In this document: one piece after another, positions 1 through 7,285 of the stretch
Layout of the letters: the number at the start of each line of letters is the position of its first letter
Numbering within the stretch: the stretch's first letter is position 1
From: Alphaproteobacteria bacterium MarineAlpha10_Bin3
GTDB taxonomy: Bacteria; Pseudomonadota; Alphaproteobacteria; UBA8366; GCA-2717185
Length of the DNA stretch: 9,757 nucleotides
Reading direction: 5' to 3'
Assembly: GCA_002937525.1 (NCBI GenBank)
Contig: PTKA01000026.1
Span: 1-9,757 of the forward strand
Notes under the pieces: model-generated
The model's database searches: none
Told to the model about the DNA's origin: nothing
The model's input: only the letters and a program-made list of their open reading frames with translations
Translations under genes and position numbers: made by a program

Positions 1-44
1 TGGCAAACGTATCTGGAAGGAAAAATTCGTAGGCTAATCTAGAC

Positions 45-79
45 CTGACAGACGCCGCATCAAAATCGGTAACTGTCAG
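45..79. repeat. 7-bp inverted repeat beside the IS relic
   Basis: CTGACAG at 45-51 is mirrored exactly by CTGTCAG at 73-79, with 21 bases between them. The repeat lies just upstream of the IS630 transposase relic. It could be a small hairpin, an old element end or chance. Seven-base arms are short, no target-site duplication can be assigned, and IS630 elements usually insert at TA, which is not evident at these edges. The bases before it (1-42) read open in frame 1 to a TAG at 40-42 (13 codons, unrecognised), which could be the tail of a gene beyond the left edge. Confidence 0.25.
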
Positions 80-156
80 ATCAAGTCGCGACTACTACAC
101 CTTACGGTCACTGGAAAACCTTGACCTTCCTGGCTGCGCTTCGCCATGACCGGATG
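79..156 (+). mobile_element. Fragment of an IS630-family transposase (relic)
   Basis: In the frame starting at base 1, bases 100-156 read PYGHWKTLTFLAALRHDRM. This matches from memory the segment between the first and second catalytic acidic residues of IS630-type (DDE superfamily) transposases, which typically reads like PHGHWKTxTFxAALR. The preceding codons from 79 (DQVATTT) may belong to it, but in-frame stops at 70-72 and 46-48 close the frame upstream. Downstream the match stops at 156 and the frame ends at a TAA (169-171) that lies in toxin-gene sequence. No catalytic residue remains, so it is non-functional. The resemblance ends where toxin-gene similarity on the other strand begins (157), which suggests that an insertion or deletion involving the IS cut the toxin gene. 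The family call rests on one motif of about 19 residues and was not searched. Confidence 0.62.
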
Positions 157-163
157 TCCGACT

Positions 164-370
164 TCAAGTAATAATTTCTTCATTTTTTCTAATTTCGTCT
201 CCGACTGGTCCAGGAATATGAACCATCTCTTCGTATATCTCCTTTGTAACGGCAACTTTACCGGAAACGAGAAATTTGCTAACTAAGCTCCAAAAAGATG
301 TATGGATGTCAGCTGGCATAGTCTCCAGCGGATTGGATATCCCAGACATATCGAAACAATACTCTTTCAT
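164..370 (-). pseudogene. DUF4411 PIN-like toxin, truncated and frameshifted
   Basis: The 68-residue reading starts MKEYCFDMSG, then SNPLETMPADIH, and continues through EIYEEMVHIPG, which I recognise as the N-terminal third of DUF4411 proteins (PIN-like fold, putative RNase toxins of about 160 residues). Asp7 and the Glu46-Glu48 region correspond to early acidic positions of the PIN fold; the later acidic residues are absent. The frame stops right after EEIIT. The next frame over reads LLLEVG across 157-174, like the LxxEV stretch that follows in the family, so a small indel near the A-rich run (183-188 on the + strand) probably broke the frame. Beyond 157 the homology is lost to an IS630 transposase relic. 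The start ATG overlaps the TGA of the upstream protease gene (ATGA), with GGAG three bases before it. The product is probably inactive; a folded short peptide cannot be excluded. Confidence 0.72.
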
Positions 371-1569
371 CCGCTCCGATAGTGATCGCGAATATCGAGT
401 ACATGCTGAATGTTCTTGATCCCCATGTATTCAGCAGCATGATGATTCGTGATCCGTCCACTACCCCAAGCTTCCAGAACGAGTCCGGTATATAGGTCTC
501 CCTGCGTGTTTCGATATCGGGTGCCGTAATAGGCTGACCTGCCAAACCCCCTGTATTCACTTTCTTCCCTATCGAACTGTGGCTTCCTTATCTGCCAATA
601 ATATTCGGATTTAACATATCGAAGATGGACTAGCCGTATAAGCATGGCGTGATCGCTAACGCCAAAGTACAGCGCGGTACGGTGGAGCGCCTCGTCAGAA
701 ATTTCATCAAATGGATCGCTAGGAAAATCTAGGTAATCTTGGAGCGTATCGCGTGGCATTAGAAAGGCTGAAGCAAACCGATTGCACCACTCTTCGACCC
801 TACGCTTCGAGGGGTTCCCGCCGGTACGGGGAATCGCGCCGCTTAGTGCGGTCTGCCGTATCAGCACATGAGCGAACTCATGGCCAAGCGTGAACGCTTC
901 TGCGGTGGGTATTTCGCTCCCAACAACAATGATCGGGAGCGGAGAAACAGCTATGCAAAACCCCCGGACGCGAAGCTGCGTAAGATCGGTCCTCCTAAAA
1001 ACCAGAACCCCAATCGCCTCAATTTTCCGCCGGATCTCGCCCGGTATTCGCCTGCGGCCAACTGTTGATCGATCAACTTGCGCCATGATAGGAAAGTTGA
1101 TCGCGGCCCGCGCTTGCTCTGCCGCCCTCTCGTGATCTGCCTTAACCGTCTGAAACAATGTCTTTGGTATTTCCAGCGGATGCTCGCCAATTTCCGAATA
1201 CAGATCGAGCGCGTTTATTCTTTGGGTTTCGGCCCAAAGTTGAATTTCTTTGTGTTTTTTCGTCGTAAGGGGATTGCTCGAAGTTTGAAACAGCCTGAAA
1301 TCCGGGATCAGAACCGGGTCAGGTAGGTCCGGGAGTGTACGTCGGAAAAATTCCAGAAACGGTCTTTTATACAGATTCGCGAGCTTGCGGGCTTGCAGCA
1401 CTGTCGGGGCTTTTTTGGGTTCCTCACGCTCCCATTCGGCAACCTGTTCTTCCTTTACTTTGACAGATAGCGCAACATCGGCCAGCGAAACGCCAGCGAG
1501 CTTCCGCGCCCAGCGCAATACGGCCGGGTTATAGTGCGGTCTTCGCTTCTCTGTCGTGGTTACGCTCAT
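367..1569 (-). CDS. XRE-family HTH / ImmA-IrrE metallopeptidase fusion protein
   Basis: A 400-residue protein. Residues about 14-70 form an XRE-like helix-turn-helix (LRWARKLAGVSLADVA, then EWEREE, then LANLYKRP). Residues about 170-290 form an ImmA/IrrE (COG2856) peptidase domain with the zinc motif TLGHEFAHVLI (His230, Glu231, His234). The conserved EEWCNRFASAFLMP follows, where Glu259 or Glu260 should be the third zinc ligand. A tail (about 330-400) contains LVLEAWGSGRITNHHAAEYMG, resembling the small helical tail of family members that travel with DUF4411 genes. Proteins of this kind bind DNA as repressors or antitoxins, and the peptidase may cleave a regulator; the substrate here is unknown. 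The gene looks intact and overlaps the DUF4411 gene downstream by four bases. The ATG at 1567-1569 is the only sensible start; no clear Shine-Dalgarno precedes it, only an AT-rich tatattatt. Base composition is poorer in GC than the genes to the right, suggesting acquisition. Confidence 0.9.
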   Translation of the reverse strand: MSVTTTEKRRPHYNPAVLRWARKLAGVSLADVALSVKVKEEQVAEWEREEPKKAPTVLQARKLANLYKRPFLEFFRRTLPDLPDPVLIPDFRLFQTSSNPLTTKKHKEIQLWAETQRINALDLYSEIGEHPLEIPKTLFQTVKADHERAAEQARAAINFPIMAQVDRSTVGRRRIPGEIRRKIEAIGVLVFRRTDLTQLRVRGFCIAVSPLPIIVVGSEIPTAEAFTLGHEFAHVLIRQTALSGAIPRTGGNPSKRRVEEWCNRFASAFLMPRDTLQDYLDFPSDPFDEISDEALHRTALYFGVSDHAMLIRLVHLRYVKSEYYWQIRKPQFDREESEYRGFGRSAYYGTRYRNTQGDLYTGLVLEAWGSGRITNHHAAEYMGIKNIQHVLDIRDHYRSG

Positions 1570-1583
1570 AATAATATACTAGC

Positions 1584-1618
1584 CCAGTTGTCTCCGACGG
1601 GGAAATCACCGAAACTGG
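1584..1618. promoter_or_regulatory. Inverted repeat upstream of the XRE-ImmA gene, possible operator
   Basis: CCAGTT (1584-1589) and AACTGG (1613-1618) form an exact 6-bp inverted repeat with 23 bases between the arms, starting 15 bases upstream of the XRE-ImmA start codon. A TATATT sequence on the - strand (about 1573-1578) could be a -10 box, but I find no convincing -35 at 16-18 bases. XRE regulators often repress their own promoter from such sites, so this is a candidate operator; the arms are short and chance is possible. The whole gap 1570-1677 holds no gene, and I see no strong terminator for the efflux operon that ends at 1678, so read-through into the XRE-ImmA gene is possible. Confidence 0.28.
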
Positions 1619-1677
1619 CGCAAGGTGAGCCAAGCACATGTTTTCTGATTTCAGGGAATTTTTCCGCTTATTATCGA

Positions 1678-4600
1678 TTACTCTGCTGGACGCGGCAGGG
1701 CGTCCTGGGTGTCCGGTCCGCGGCCGCGTTCCAGCACGCCGACGAACAATCCCAGTAGCGGCGGCACGATCGCCAGCGTCAGGATCGCCGACAAGGCCAG
1801 TCCGCCGATCACGACCGAGCCCAGACCGCGATAGATTTCCGATCCAGCACCCGGAAACAGCACCAGCGGCAACATGCCGATAACGCTGGTCAAGGTGGAC
1901 ATGAAGATCGGCCGGATCCGGTTGCGGGTTGCTTCCACGATCGCCGCATCATGCGCCATGCCTTCCTGGCGGATGTGGAACAGAGTCTGGTGGACCAGCA
2001 GGATTGCGTTGTTCACGACGATGCCGATCAGGATGACGAAGCCGAGTACGGTGAGCATGTCCAGCGGCTGGAAATAGAACTGGTTCAACACCACCAGCCC
2101 GGCGACCCCGCCGGCCGTCGCCAGCGGCACCGAAAGCATGATGATCAGCGGGTAAAAGAAACTCTCGAACAGCACCGCCATCACCAGGAATACGATAATC
2201 AGCGACATCAGCAGATCGACCCGCATCTCGTTCCAGGTCTCGACCAGCTTGTCGGCGGCGCCGGAAAACCGCAGCCGGACGCCCGGCGGCAATCCGTCTT
2301 CGCGCAGCTTGTCGACCACGCCGCGCTGTAATATCTCGACCGCCTCGCCAAGCGCCAGCCGGTCGGTCGGTTTGATCTGCAAGGTCACGGTCCGCGCCCG
2401 CTCGACATGGCGTATGGCGGTCGGCCCCGATGTCACGACGATTTCGGCCAGCGACCGCAACGGCAATATCGTACCCGAGCGCGTCACCACGGGAATGTTC
2501 GCGATCCCCTGGGTTTCGCCGATGGCGTTTTTCTTTCCAGTGAGCATGAGGTCGATGCGCTGTGAGCCGACGGTGATTTCGGCGACCCGCAACCCGTCAT
2601 TGAACGCATCGACGGTAAGGCCAAGATCGCGCGCGTTCAGCCCATTATCGGCCAGCCGGACCGGGTCGGGCCGCACCCGCACCTCCGGCGCGCCGAGTTC
2701 GAGGCCGGGCCGGGGCCGCATTTGATTGCCTTGTGCGCGCGGCAACACCTGACCGACCAGCCGGGTCGCCTTGAGCGCCACCGCGATGACCTTGCCCAGG
2801 TCCGGGCCCGAGATATCCAGATCGATCGAGCGCGCGCCGCGCGCGCCGCGCCCGAATATCGAGCGTTGCGACATCACCCCGAAGGTTCCCGGTTCCCGGA
2901 ACACCGGCTTCGAGAGTATCGGGATCAGTTCCGCCACCCGCGTCGGATCGACCGCCGCCGCGCCGACGATGGTCAGGTCGCGGAAGGTGACGAAAAAGAA
3001 ATGCTTGATCTTCGGCGGCTCGCCGGCGGCGGCGTCCGGCCCGGTTTCGCTGGCCCAGAGCGGCCGCACCGCGTCTTCGAGGTCTCGGGCGATATCGGTC
3101 GTCGTTTTCAGATTATAACCCGGCGGCGGCACGATATAGCCGATGATGAGATTGCGGTTTCCCTTGGGCAGATATTCCAGCTTCGGCAGAAATTGCCAGG
3201 TCGCCAATCCCGCCACCGCGGTCAGGGACACAACCATCCCGACGGCCAGAAACTTGTTGCGCACCACCGCCATGGCCAGCCCGGTCGCCATCGCGCTGAA
3301 CCACGCGCCGAACCGGTCGATGCCGGGCAGACGTATGCCCGAGCCCGGCGGTTTGACCGAATGGCTGAGCAAGCGTTGCGAAAGTGCTGGTATCACGGTG
3401 ACCGATACGATCAGCGACAGCATGACCGCGACCGATATCGCCACGCCGATATCGCGGAACAACTGCCCGACATCGAGCTGCATGATCAGGATCGGGATAA
3501 ACGCCATGACCGTGGTCAAGGCCGATACCAGGATCGCGCCCCAGACCTGTTTGGCACCCTGATAGGCCGCTTCGGGCGCCGGCATGCCCTGTTGGCGCAG
3601 CCGGTAGATGTTTTCCAGCACGACGATGGCGGCATCGACGACCATGCCGACGGCGAAGGCGATCCCGGCCAGCGACACCACGTTCAGCGACCGGCCGAGC
3701 GCCGCCATGGCCACGAACGAGGCGATGACCGAGACCGGTATCGCCAGCCCGATGACCAGCGTCGCCCGCCCGCTGCGCAGGAAAATCAGCAATATGACGA
3801 TGGCCAGCGTGCCGCCGATCCAGATGTTCTGGATCACCAGGTCGATCGAGGATTCGATATAGATGGTTTCGTCATAGAGCTGTTCGATTTCAAGCCCGGC
3901 GCGCGGCAAGATGGATACGCGCAGTTCCGCCACCGCGGCGCGGATGCCCACCATGGTTTCGATGACGTTGGCGCCGGTCTCCCGCTTGACGCTGAGCGCG
4001 ATCGCCCCCACCCCCTGGGTGCGGATGCGGGCGACCGGATCCTTGTAGCCGAAGCGGACCGTTGCGATATCGCCGACCGAAACACGGCTGATCTTGCCGG
4101 TCGCATCGACGAATTGCGAGCGCAGCACCACCGCCGCCACATCGGCCGGCGATTTGAACTCGTTATCGGTGCGCACGATGTAGCGGCGCTTGCCTTCCTC
4201 GACATCGCCGCCGGTAATCGACGCGTTGGCTTGGCGCAGCCGGTCGGCGACTTCGCGGACCGTGAGGCCATAGCGCGCCATCTTGGCCGGATCGACGACA
4301 ATGCGCATTTCCCTGTCGCCGCCGCCATAGACGTCGACCCGCCCGATGCCGGGGACCCGCTCCATGCGTTCCTTGACCACGTCCTTGGCGAAATCGCCAA
4401 ACGAATGGATCGGTTTGTCGTTGCCGGCGGCCCGGGTCAGGCGGAACCAGGCGATCGAATTATCGTCGGCGCCCGATGTTCGCAACGTCGGTTCGTCGGC
4501 TTCGTCGGGATAGCCGTTGACCCGGTCCAGCCGATTGGCGACCAGCAACAGCGCCTTGTCCATGTTCTGGGCCACGTTGAATTCAAGCGTGATGCGGGCG

Positions 4601-4863
4601 CGGCCGTCCTGGGCCCGCCCGACCATGCGCTTGAGCCCTTCGAGGCCCTTCAGGACGTCTTCCTGGCGGTTGAGGATTTCGCGCTCGATTTCCGCCGGCC
4701 CCGCCCCGCCCCACGTCGTCGTGATCTGGATGACCGGCCGCCGCAGATCGGGCGAGAGCTGGATCGGGATCGTCCGCAGCGCGATCAAGCCGAACAGCAC
4801 GGCCAGGATCACCGCCGCCATGACCGCAATCGGCCGGTCGATGGAAAGCTTGATCAGGTTCAT
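1678..4863 (-). CDS. RND-family efflux pump, inner-membrane permease subunit
   Basis: A full-length 1061-residue pump of the AcrB/HAE1-like RND superfamily, using proton-motive force to export small molecules across the inner membrane with the adaptor encoded just upstream. It opens with the first membrane helix (MNLIKLSIDRPIAVMAAVIL), then a periplasmic porter loop (about 30-340), helices 2-6 (about 342-500), helix 7 (about 537-558), a second porter loop (about 560-880) and helices 8-12 (about 882-1045). Helix 4 carries VGMVVDAAIVVLEN: Asp410 matches AcrB Asp407, while AcrB Asp408 is replaced by Ala411. In helix 10, VVNNAILL has Asn951 where AcrB has Lys940. The late RIRPIFMSTLTSVIG motif is conserved. 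Such changes occur in RND branches distant from AcrB. The start ATG lies 10 bases after the adaptor stop, so the two genes are co-transcribed. The substrate cannot be read from the sequence. Confidence 0.95.
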   Translation of the reverse strand: MNLIKLSIDRPIAVMAAVILAVLFGLIALRTIPIQLSPDLRRPVIQITTTWGGAGPAEIEREILNRQEDVLKGLEGLKRMVGRAQDGRARITLEFNVAQNMDKALLLVANRLDRVNGYPDEADEPTLRTSGADDNSIAWFRLTRAAGNDKPIHSFGDFAKDVVKERMERVPGIGRVDVYGGGDREMRIVVDPAKMARYGLTVREVADRLRQANASITGGDVEEGKRRYIVRTDNEFKSPADVAAVVLRSQFVDATGKISRVSVGDIATVRFGYKDPVARIRTQGVGAIALSVKRETGANVIETMVGIRAAVAELRVSILPRAGLEIEQLYDETIYIESSIDLVIQNIWIGGTLAIVILLIFLRSGRATLVIGLAIPVSVIASFVAMAALGRSLNVVSLAGIAFAVGMVVDAAIVVLENIYRLRQQGMPAPEAAYQGAKQVWGAILVSALTTVMAFIPILIMQLDVGQLFRDIGVAISVAVMLSLIVSVTVIPALSQRLLSHSVKPPGSGIRLPGIDRFGAWFSAMATGLAMAVVRNKFLAVGMVVSLTAVAGLATWQFLPKLEYLPKGNRNLIIGYIVPPPGYNLKTTTDIARDLEDAVRPLWASETGPDAAAGEPPKIKHFFFVTFRDLTIVGAAAVDPTRVAELIPILSKPVFREPGTFGVMSQRSIFGRGARGARSIDLDISGPDLGKVIAVALKATRLVGQVLPRAQGNQMRPRPGLELGAPEVRVRPDPVRLADNGLNARDLGLTVDAFNDGLRVAEITVGSQRIDLMLTGKKNAIGETQGIANIPVVTRSGTILPLRSLAEIVVTSGPTAIRHVERARTVTLQIKPTDRLALGEAVEILQRGVVDKLREDGLPPGVRLRFSGAADKLVETWNEMRVDLLMSLIIVFLVMAVLFESFFYPLIIMLSVPLATAGGVAGLVVLNQFYFQPLDMLTVLGFVILIGIVVNNAILLVHQTLFHIRQEGMAHDAAIVEATRNRIRPIFMSTLTSVIGMLPLVLFPGAGSEIYRGLGSVVIGGLALSAILTLAIVPPLLGLFVGVLERGRGPDTQDALPRPAE

Positions 4864-4873
4864 CGCTTAACGC

Positions 4874-6037
4874 CTACTTCTTCTTCGGCTGTTCTGGCGC
4901 TTTTGGCGCTTCGGGCATTCCAGGATATTCGATCGCCTGTCCCGGCCGCAGCCGCTCATTGCCGCGCACCACGACGATATCGCCGACGCCAAGTCCGTCC
5001 AGCACTTCGAACCGGCTGCCGACGGCGCTGCCAAGCCGCACGACGCGGCGTTCCGCCTTGCCATCGACGGCGGCGAAGACGATTTTCTGGCCGCCGCGCG
5101 GAATGACCGCATCCTTATGTACCGATACAACGTCGCGCGGCTTCCCGATCGGCACCATCACGGTGACGCTTTGATTGGCGGCAAGTCCGAGCCGGGCGAT
5201 GACCGCGCCATCGAAGAGCGGCGAAAGGCGGACCGGCCGGGTGCGGGTCAGGGGGTTTTCTTCCGGGATCAGCGCCCGGACAACCGCTTGGCGCGTGCCG
5301 CCATTGTCGAAGCGGATATCGATGGCGCGGCCGACGATCAACCCGCCAATCCGGTCCGAAGGGACGCTCGCTTCGATTTCCAGCGCCGCTTCATTGACCA
5401 AGGTGACGACCGGGTCGCCGATATTGAGATAGGCGCCGGCGACGGTGTGTTTTTGCGTGACCACGGCGTTATAGGGCGCGCGGATGACGCCGTTGCGCAG
5501 ATCGATTTCAGCCAGCCGCAGCGCCGCCCTGGCCGAGGCGACATCGGCTTTGCGCTCGCCGACCTGGCTGCGGTACTTGGTCACTTCGTTGCGCTTGTCG
5601 TCGTGGCGGGCCTGGGAAAACGCCGCCGATTTCCGGAGGTTGGCAAGCCTGGACAATTCCTGTTCGGTCAGGCCGAGCTGCGCCCTGGCGGTCTGCAATC
5701 CGGCCTGTTTGGCCTTCAGGTTGGTCGCCTGAAGTTCGCGGGTCCAGCGCATGCGGTCGCTCACCAGGGTCGCCAAAACATCGCCCTTGTTGACCCGGTC
5801 CCCGACCGCCACCCGCACGGCTTCGACCGGGCCACGGACCAGGGCCGCAACCACCCCGGTCTGCGAGGCGACGAAGCGGCCGATGATCGGCATGGTTTGC
5901 GCCAACGGTTCCTGGACGACCTTGTCGACCTTGACCGAAGCCGCCCGCTCCTGCGCCGCCGCCATGCCGTTGACCGCCAGCAAAGCCAGACAGGTCAGCA
6001 TCCAGAATGCCGGTTGCAACCCTTTAACGCGCTTCAT
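4874..6037 (-). CDS. RND efflux periplasmic adaptor (membrane fusion protein, HlyD/AcrA-like)
   Basis: A 387-residue adaptor that would bridge the RND pump to an outer-membrane channel. Residues 1-28 look like a Sec signal peptide (MKRVKG, hydrophobic core, then cleavage near GMAAA-QE). No lipobox cysteine is present at the cleavage site, so it is probably a soluble periplasmic protein. The first lipoyl half-motif is at about 61-92 (PVEAVRVAVGDRVNKGDVLA). A helical hairpin with heptad character (about 95-178) follows, then the second lipoyl half (IRAPYNAVVTQKHTVAGAYL, about 185-213), a beta-barrel domain (about 215-300) and a membrane-proximal domain (about 303-370). The C-terminal tail is lysine- and proline-rich (PKAPEQPKKK). 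The start ATG has a good Shine-Dalgarno (AGGGG at 6044-6048, six bases before it). It is the first gene of the operon; the pump follows 10 bases later. The matching TolC-type channel is not in the window. Confidence 0.94.
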   Translation of the reverse strand: MKRVKGLQPAFWMLTCLALLAVNGMAAAQERAASVKVDKVVQEPLAQTMPIIGRFVASQTGVVAALVRGPVEAVRVAVGDRVNKGDVLATLVSDRMRWTRELQATNLKAKQAGLQTARAQLGLTEQELSRLANLRKSAAFSQARHDDKRNEVTKYRSQVGERKADVASARAALRLAEIDLRNGVIRAPYNAVVTQKHTVAGAYLNIGDPVVTLVNEAALEIEASVPSDRIGGLIVGRAIDIRFDNGGTRQAVVRALIPEENPLTRTRPVRLSPLFDGAVIARLGLAANQSVTVMVPIGKPRDVVSVHKDAVIPRGGQKIVFAAVDGKAERRVVRLGSAVGSRFEVLDGLGVGDIVVVRGNERLRPGQAIEYPGMPEAPKAPEQPKKK

Positions 6038-6090
6038 TCGCTACCCCTGACAGACTACGCCGCAGCCAACTAGATGCAATAATAAAGGCA

Positions 6091-6120
6091 ATTATACCAT
6101 CAATGGCCGGCCTGCATCAA
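6091..6120 (-). promoter_or_regulatory. Extended -10 sigma70-type promoter of the efflux operon
   Basis: On the - strand TATAAT (6096-6091) is a perfect -10 box preceded by TGG, giving the extended TGn-TATAAT form. TTGATG (6120-6115) matches the -35 consensus in four of six positions with an 18-base spacer. Transcription would start near 6084, leaving an untranslated leader of about 46 bases before the adaptor ATG at 6037. The same AT-rich island separates the divergent deacetylase gene, whose own promoter I could not define. No regulator gene (TetR, LysR or MarR) lies beside the operon in the window. Confidence 0.6.
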
Positions 6121-6186
6121 ACCCAAAAACACGGGCCATATCAAGGGGCCATCGCTATGATGGCGCGGTTGGACACCGCATCACGC

Positions 6187-6191
6187 AAAGG
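6187..6191 (+). promoter_or_regulatory. Ribosome binding site choosing the deacetylase start at 6199
   Basis: AAAGG lies seven bases before ATG 6199. The reading frame is open further upstream to ATG codons at 6103, 6157 and 6160, but those lack a good Shine-Dalgarno and the added residues do not resemble the family, whose members begin close to the MGTILYTHAACLEHD segment. Confidence 0.6.
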
Positions 6192-6198
6192 CGGCGAC

Positions 6199-7128
<930 letters not shown>

Positions 7129-7216
7129 CCACGGGCTTTTACCCAATCAATGGTAATTTGGACGAACGGTGGTTTGTGAATCCATCGTTAATCGTTCGAT
7201 CCGGCCGAACATAGGC

Positions 7217-7246
7217 TTGGACAGGTAAATCGCGCGCGACTAAACT
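7217..7246 (+). promoter_or_regulatory. Candidate sigma70 promoter for xseB-ispA-dxs
   Basis: TTGGAC (7217-7222) and TAAACT (7241-7246), 18 bases apart, form a plausible -35/-10 pair with four matches each to consensus, placing transcription start near 7253 and a leader of about 33 bases before the xseB ATG. The 157-base gap 7129-7285 also holds two small imperfect hairpins (TTACC/GGTAA at 7139-7156 and GTTCG/CGAAC at 7194-7210), neither followed by a run of T, so whether the deacetylase transcript ends here is open. Confidence 0.42.
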
Positions 7247-7276
7247 TTGAACCGGGCTTGAATTACGGCTTTGATG

Positions 7277-7280
7277 AGGA
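7277..7280 (+). promoter_or_regulatory. Ribosome binding site choosing the xseB start at 7286
   Basis: AGGA is five bases before ATG 7286, which gives a protein starting MADGIPQDI. In-frame TTG 7271 and ATG 7274 would add five or four residues, but this AGGA would then lie inside the coding sequence and no comparable site precedes them. Confidence 0.6.
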
Positions 7281-7285
7281 CGCTC

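Noticed and set aside
1..42. Thirteen-codon + strand open frame ending at TAG 40-42
   Set aside because: Too short to identify; it may be the end of a gene left of the window, but nothing supports a call.
2828..2854. GC-rich repetitive stretch inside the RND gene
   Set aside because: It simply encodes Gly-Arg-Ala repeats (GRGARGARS) in a porter loop; it is low complexity in a high-GC gene, not a separate element.
2722..5106. Open frame of 794 codons on the + strand, antisense to the RND pump and the adaptor end
   Set aside because: It is a shadow of the GC-rich genes on the other strand: its residues are dominated by Arg, Asp, His and Gln with no recognisable domain, while the opposite frames give two complete, well-known families.
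6044..6064. Resemblance between bases 44-60 and this stretch (both contain CCTGACAGAC followed by GCCGCA)
   Set aside because: The second copy is the ribosome binding site region of the adaptor gene; the match is short and gapped and is probably chance.
5117..6073. Open frame of 318 codons antisense to the adaptor
   Set aside because: Mirror of the adaptor coding sequence; no domain and no ribosome binding site of note.
6103..6198. N-terminal extension of the deacetylase from ATG 6103
   Set aside because: The extra 32 residues do not resemble the family, overlap the efflux promoter and lack a good ribosome binding site; ATG 6199 has one.
7139..7210. Two small hairpins (TTACC/GGTAA and GTTCG/CGAAC) as terminators after the deacetylase
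   Set aside because: Stems of only five pairs with no following T-run; too weak to call.
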